Shown here piece by piece: positions 6,894-9,304 of a DNA stretch of 9,304 bases. Every line of letters starts with the position of its first letter. Positions within the stretch are counted from its first letter, which is position 1. This stretch comes from an uncultured Roseburia sp. (GTDB taxonomy: Bacteria; Bacillota; Clostridia; Lachnospirales; Lachnospiraceae), in NCBI GenBank assembly GCA_947384095.1, contig CANDFU010000040.1:1-9304 (forward strand). The letters are read 5' to 3'. The notes beneath the pieces were generated by a model, which did not search any database, was not told the DNA's origin, and saw nothing but the letters and a program-made list of their open reading frames with translations. A program made the translations under genes and the position numbers.

Positions 6894-6970
6894 GCGGGGC
6901 TTTCGGTGCCGGACGGTACTGCCTTGCCGGCAAAAGAGCAGTCGATTTCAATTGTAAATTCCTGTTATCC

Positions 6971-7100
6971 GGGACTGTCCCCAATTTTGTGTAAACCTCC
7001 AGATTGATGTAAGATAGAATTACTCAGTCTGGAGGTTTTATGATGGCGGGAAAAAAGGAAAGACCGCAAAAATTATTTCTGAACAGTTCCTGGCGGTTTA
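6971..7100 (+). mobile_element. Left-end remnant of an IS256-family-like insertion sequence
   Basis: From 6971 the sequence reads GGGACTGTCC, then AATTTTGTGTAAA (6983-6995). This resembles IS256-family terminal repeats, which commonly end inward in TTGTGTAAA. A hairpin with a buried Shine-Dalgarno and an ATG-ATG start follow, as expected at the 5' end of a transposase gene. One base off frame from that ATG, the DNA encodes GKTAKIISEQFLAVY, which resembles N-termini of IS256-type transposases as I remember them. No transposase catalytic region and no second terminal repeat are seen, so at most about 130 bp of the element remains. The right border is a guess: similarity fades near 7100 and the glmS promoter begins at about 7122. 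The family call rests on recall of the terminal motif, not a search. Confidence 0.45.
6993..7038 (+). promoter_or_regulatory. Hairpin that sequesters a Shine-Dalgarno
   Basis: AAACCTCCAGA (6993-7003) is a perfect inverted repeat of TCTGGAGGTTT (7028-7038). Four more pairs (one G-U) extend the stem inward to 7007/7024, leaving a 16-nt loop. The right arm contains GGAGG (7031-7035), the ribosome binding site for ATG 7040 or ATG 7043. In RNA read from outside, the site would be base-paired and hidden. This is a known way for insertion sequences to keep transposase low when transcribed by readthrough. Confidence 0.6.
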
Positions 7101-7156
7101 TCATTGGAACACTTGTTTTCATTGCGGCTGGACTTTTTTTTCATATAATAGTATAG
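7040..7156 (+). pseudogene. 38-codon ORF: probable broken transposase start, or a small membrane protein
   Basis: The ORF opens with ATG-ATG (7040, 7043) behind GGAGG at 7031-7035 and ends at TAG 7154-7156. As written it encodes a basic N-terminus (MMAGKKERPQK) and one hydrophobic helix (about residues 18-38, starting WRFIIGTLVFIAAG). I favour a frameshifted IS256-type transposase start. Adding one base in the A run at 7051-7056 would give MAGKKGKTAKIISEQFLA, which looks like a transposase N-terminus. The hydrophobic stretch would then be chance translation of T-rich DNA that also holds the glmS promoter. A genuine small single-pass membrane protein cannot be excluded, since start, ribosome site and helix are all present. 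Confidence 0.35.
7122..7149 (+). promoter_or_regulatory. Probable sigma-70-type promoter of the glmS leader
   Basis: A perfect -10 TATAAT (7144-7149) has TTGCGG (7122-7127, 3 of 6 matches) 16 bp upstream. Transcription would start near 7156, about 78 nt before the ribozyme cleavage site. A second, weaker option is TTGAAA (7172-7177) with TTGTAT (7195-7200) at 17 bp. The TATAAA at 7227-7232 cannot serve, because its transcript would begin inside the ribozyme. Confidence 0.5.
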
Positions 7157-7230
7157 TAGTGAAGCTGAACCTTGAAAAAAGAATAACGACAATGTTGTAT
7201 TTTCAGATATGCGTCCCGGCGGCCTGTATA

Positions 7231-7396
7231 AAAAGCGCCAGCGCCTGCTTTTTGGGGCGGGGGTCCCGTGGCAGGCAGACGAGGAGAGAGGTTTATCGAA
7301 ATGATCGGCGGATACCTCTCCGCATGGCTCCCGTGCGGGATATGCCGGCAAATATGCGGGTGACCGCAAAACAAAAACGGCATAAGGGAGAAATCG
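7231..7396 (+). ncRNA. glmS glucosamine-6-phosphate-activated ribozyme (riboswitch)
   Basis: This self-cleaving leader RNA uses glucosamine-6-phosphate as cofactor and so shuts down glmS expression when product is plentiful. The conserved 5' core AGCGCC is at 7234-7239, with predicted cleavage between A7234 and G7235. The catalytic core is recognisable as GACGAGGAGAGAGG (7278-7291), TATCGAA (7294-7300) and GATCGGCGGAT (7303-7313). Helices visible are GCCTGC 7243-7248 with GCAGGC 7271-7276; GAGAGGT 7286-7292 with ACCTCTC 7314-7320; CGCATGG 7321-7327 with CCGTGCG 7331-7337; TATGCCG 7341-7347 with CGGCATA 7378-7384; and TGCGG 7355-7359 with CCGCA 7364-7368 around a GTGA loop. The trailing GGGAGAAATC matches the family 3' segment. 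It sits directly upstream of glmS, as in other Firmicutes. An in-frame upward extension of GlmS over this RNA is an artefact. Confidence 0.95.
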
Positions 7397-7464
7397 TGGA
7401 GGATACTGTGAAAAGGACTCCGGAAACTGAGGTTCAGAAGTGGTTTGGGAAGAGAGGATCATAT

Positions 7465-9285
7465 ATGTGTGGCATTATAGGATATACAGGAAATGAGAAT
7501 GTGCGTGAGGTTCTGCTGGACGCGCTGGAGCTGCTGGAGTACCGGGGATATGACAGCGCGGGGATTGCGGTGGAGGAGAAGGAAAGACAGGAGACAGGCG
7601 TTTTAAAGTGTGCGGGGAGAGTGAGGGACCTGCGGCAGCTCTGTGCTGCGGATAAGGGGAGCGGAGGCTGCGGAATCGGCCACACGCGCTGGGCGACGCA
7701 CGGCGGGGTGAACGATGCGAACGCCCATCCGCACAGGGTCGGAAGAGTGACGCTGGTGCACAACGGGATTATCGAGAATTACCGGGAGCTGATCCGGGAT
7801 TATGAGCTGGAGGGCGCGCTGCACTCGGAGACGGACAGCGAGGTGGCGGCGGCGCTCCTCGACCGTTTTTATGACGGAGATCCCGTGGAGGCGCTCAGGC
7901 GGACGGTGAGTAAGCTTAAGGGAACGTTTGCTCTTGTCGTGATGTTTTCAGACCGCAGCGGCGTGATCTATTCCACGCGCAATGTCAGCCCGATTGTGGC
8001 GACAGTCTGTAAGCAGGGCGGGATGCTTGCGTCGGATCTTACGGCGCTCTGCCGGTTTACCAGCCGCTATTTTGTGGTGCCGGAATACCATGTGCTGGAG
8101 CTGCGCGAAGACGGCGTCAGGCTGACGGATCCTGACGGAAATATGGTGGATCCGGAGTATCTGACGGCTGACTGGGAGTTAAACAGCAGCGGGAAGAACG
8201 GTTATCCGTTTTATATGGAAAAAGAGATCATGGAGCAGCCGGAGGCGATCGTCCGGACGATCGAAAACCGTGTCAGGGGCGGGATGCCCGATTTTTCCAT
8301 GGACGGGGTTCCGGATTCGCTGTTTACGGACTGTGAGCGCATCTGTATTATCGCCTGCGGAACGGCGATGCACGCGGGGCTTGTGGCGCAGGCGCTCGTG
8401 AAATCGATTCTGCATATGCATATCGAGGTCGAGATGGCGTCGGAGTTTATGTATTCGGATCCTGTCATCGACAGCGGAACGCTTGTCATTGCGGTTTCAC
8501 AGTCCGGGGAGACGATTGACACGCTGGAGGCGGTGAAGTATGCGAAACGCCGCGGGGCCAGGTGTCTGTCCGTCATCAATGTAAAAGGTTCGTCGATCGC
8601 GCGGGAGAGCGACTATGTGATTTACACCAATGCGGGGCCGGAGATCGCAGTTGCGAGTACAAAGGCGTACACGACGCAGCTCGCCGTGTTTTATCTGATC
8701 GTGGCACGTATGGCGCACAGCAGAGGAATTTTCAGCGTGGAGGAGACGCAGTCCTTTATCAGGGAACTGCAGAGGACGCCGGAGGTGATGGAAAGGGTTT
8801 TAAAAAACCGAAGGGATATCCATGTCATGGCAAAGAAGGTGCTGGGGGCGAAAGATCTGTTTATGATCGGAAGAGGGCTTGACCATTCCATTCTCCTGGA
8901 GGGTTCGCTGAAATTAAAGGAAGTCTCTTATATTCATTCCGAGGCGTATGCGTCGGGGGAGTTAAAACACGGGCCGATTGCGCTGATTACGGCGGATACG
9001 CCGGTGGTGGCGGCCGTGACGCAGGATAAGCTGATGTCAAAAGAACTGTCGAATATCCGCGAGGTGGCGTCGCGCGGGGCGGACGTCGCCGTGTTTATCA
9101 AAGAGAGCCTCGCAAAAGGGCTGGAGGATGAGTTTGAATTGTTTGCGCTGCCGGACATGCGGGATGAGTTTATGGTGATGCCGGCTTCCGTGGCGTTACA
9201 GCTTCTGGCGTATTACGTATCTTCCGACAAAGGTTTTGACGTAGATAAGCCAAGAAACCTTGCAAAAGTAGTCACAGTAGAATAA
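7465..9285 (+). CDS. glmS: Glutamine--fructose-6-phosphate aminotransferase (isomerizing)
   Basis: This enzyme makes glucosamine-6-phosphate from fructose-6-phosphate and glutamine, the first committed step to UDP-GlcNAc, peptidoglycan and wall polymers. The protein has 606 residues, normal for the family. The N-terminal glutaminase domain (about 2-220) starts MCGIIGYTG; Cys2 becomes the N-terminal nucleophile after Met removal. It has GHTRWATHGG and the HNGIIENYREL segment. Two SIS isomerase domains follow, the first with ACGTAMHAG and SQSGET, the second with GRGLDHSILLEGSLKLKE and EAYASGELKHGP. The end PRNLAKVVTVE is canonical and contains the catalytic-site Lys601. ATG 7465 is fixed by the need for Cys2, with GAGAGGA 6 nt upstream. 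The TAA is at 9283-9285. Expression is controlled by the ribozyme upstream. The inter-domain part (about 170-215) is less typical than the rest, but all key residues are present, so I expect it to be active. Confidence 0.97.
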   Translation: MCGIIGYTGNENVREVLLDALELLEYRGYDSAGIAVEEKERQETGVLKCAGRVRDLRQLCAADKGSGGCGIGHTRWATHGGVNDANAHPHRVGRVTLVHNGIIENYRELIRDYELEGALHSETDSEVAAALLDRFYDGDPVEALRRTVSKLKGTFALVVMFSDRSGVIYSTRNVSPIVATVCKQGGMLASDLTALCRFTSRYFVVPEYHVLELREDGVRLTDPDGNMVDPEYLTADWELNSSGKNGYPFYMEKEIMEQPEAIVRTIENRVRGGMPDFSMDGVPDSLFTDCERICIIACGTAMHAGLVAQALVKSILHMHIEVEMASEFMYSDPVIDSGTLVIAVSQSGETIDTLEAVKYAKRRGARCLSVINVKGSSIARESDYVIYTNAGPEIAVASTKAYTTQLAVFYLIVARMAHSRGIFSVEETQSFIRELQRTPEVMERVLKNRRDIHVMAKKVLGAKDLFMIGRGLDHSILLEGSLKLKEVSYIHSEAYASGELKHGPIALITADTPVVAAVTQDKLMSKELSNIREVASRGADVAVFIKESLAKGLEDEFELFALPDMRDEFMVMPASVALQLLAYYVSSDKGFDVDKPRNLAKVVTVE

Positions 9286-9304
9286 AATAGAGAAGAAGAT
9301 TTCT

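Noticed and set aside
7159..7464. N-terminal extension of GlmS from a GTG at 7159
   Set aside because: It would run through the glmS ribozyme and bury Cys2, which must be the N-terminal nucleophile. ATG 7465 with its own ribosome site is the correct start.
7398..7464. Alternative in-frame GTG start at 7408 behind GGAGG (7398-7402)
   Set aside because: The spacing is good and the frame is right, but 19 extra residues would block the glutaminase nucleophile unless cleaved off. No propeptide is known for GlmS.

Overview
The window reads as chromosomal DNA of a low-to-moderate GC anaerobic Firmicute, most likely a gut member of the Lachnospiraceae or related Clostridia. This rests on strong AGGAGG-type ribosome binding sites, a glmS self-cleaving ribozyme upstream of glmS (a Firmicutes hallmark), a large secreted protein combining transglutaminase, InlB-type and BspA-type repeats, and a BcrA-like two-gene ABC exporter. 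The taxonomic call is inference; no rRNA is present. All genes that can be supported lie on the + strand.

Layout. (1) 1-2733: the 3' part, or nearly all, of a large multidomain surface protein with a transglutaminase-like core, a chitobiase C-terminal-like domain, two InlB-type repeats, a Gly-rich linker built from 42-bp tandem repeats, an Ig-like domain and BspA-type leucine-rich repeats. (2) 2781-3452: an OmpR/PhoB-type response regulator with no sensor kinase beside it, ending at a probable terminator. (3) 3531-5343: three TTAAC direct repeats at exact 12-bp spacing upstream of an ATPase/permease pair (BcrA-like ATPase and six-helix permease, 8-nt overlap). The obvious hypothesis is that the response regulator controls this exporter. 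(4) 5444-6856: a stand-alone 470-residue protein with a C-terminal R-x4-H HEPN motif, resembling ApeA-type anti-phage HEPN proteins. Its 3' half is locally very AT-rich, which suggests acquisition. It ends in a strong stem-loop. (5) 6857-7464: a 608-bp stretch without an obvious intact gene. It holds the stem-loop, what looks like one end of an IS256-family element (terminal-repeat-like sequence, a hairpin that buries a Shine-Dalgarno, and a broken transposase start), a sigma-70-type promoter and the glmS ribozyme. (6) 7465-9285: complete glmS, glucosamine-6-phosphate synthase.

How the parts relate. The response regulator and ABC exporter form a plausible regulatory/stress-export module. The HEPN gene is a candidate single-gene phage defence. 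glmS with its ribozyme is a housekeeping unit under product feedback: glucosamine-6-phosphate triggers mRNA cleavage. The IS scar between the HEPN gene and glmS marks a site of past rearrangement. The best candidate for something under-described is the HEPN/ApeA-like gene; next are the 12-bp-periodic operator and the IS end fused to the glmS promoter.
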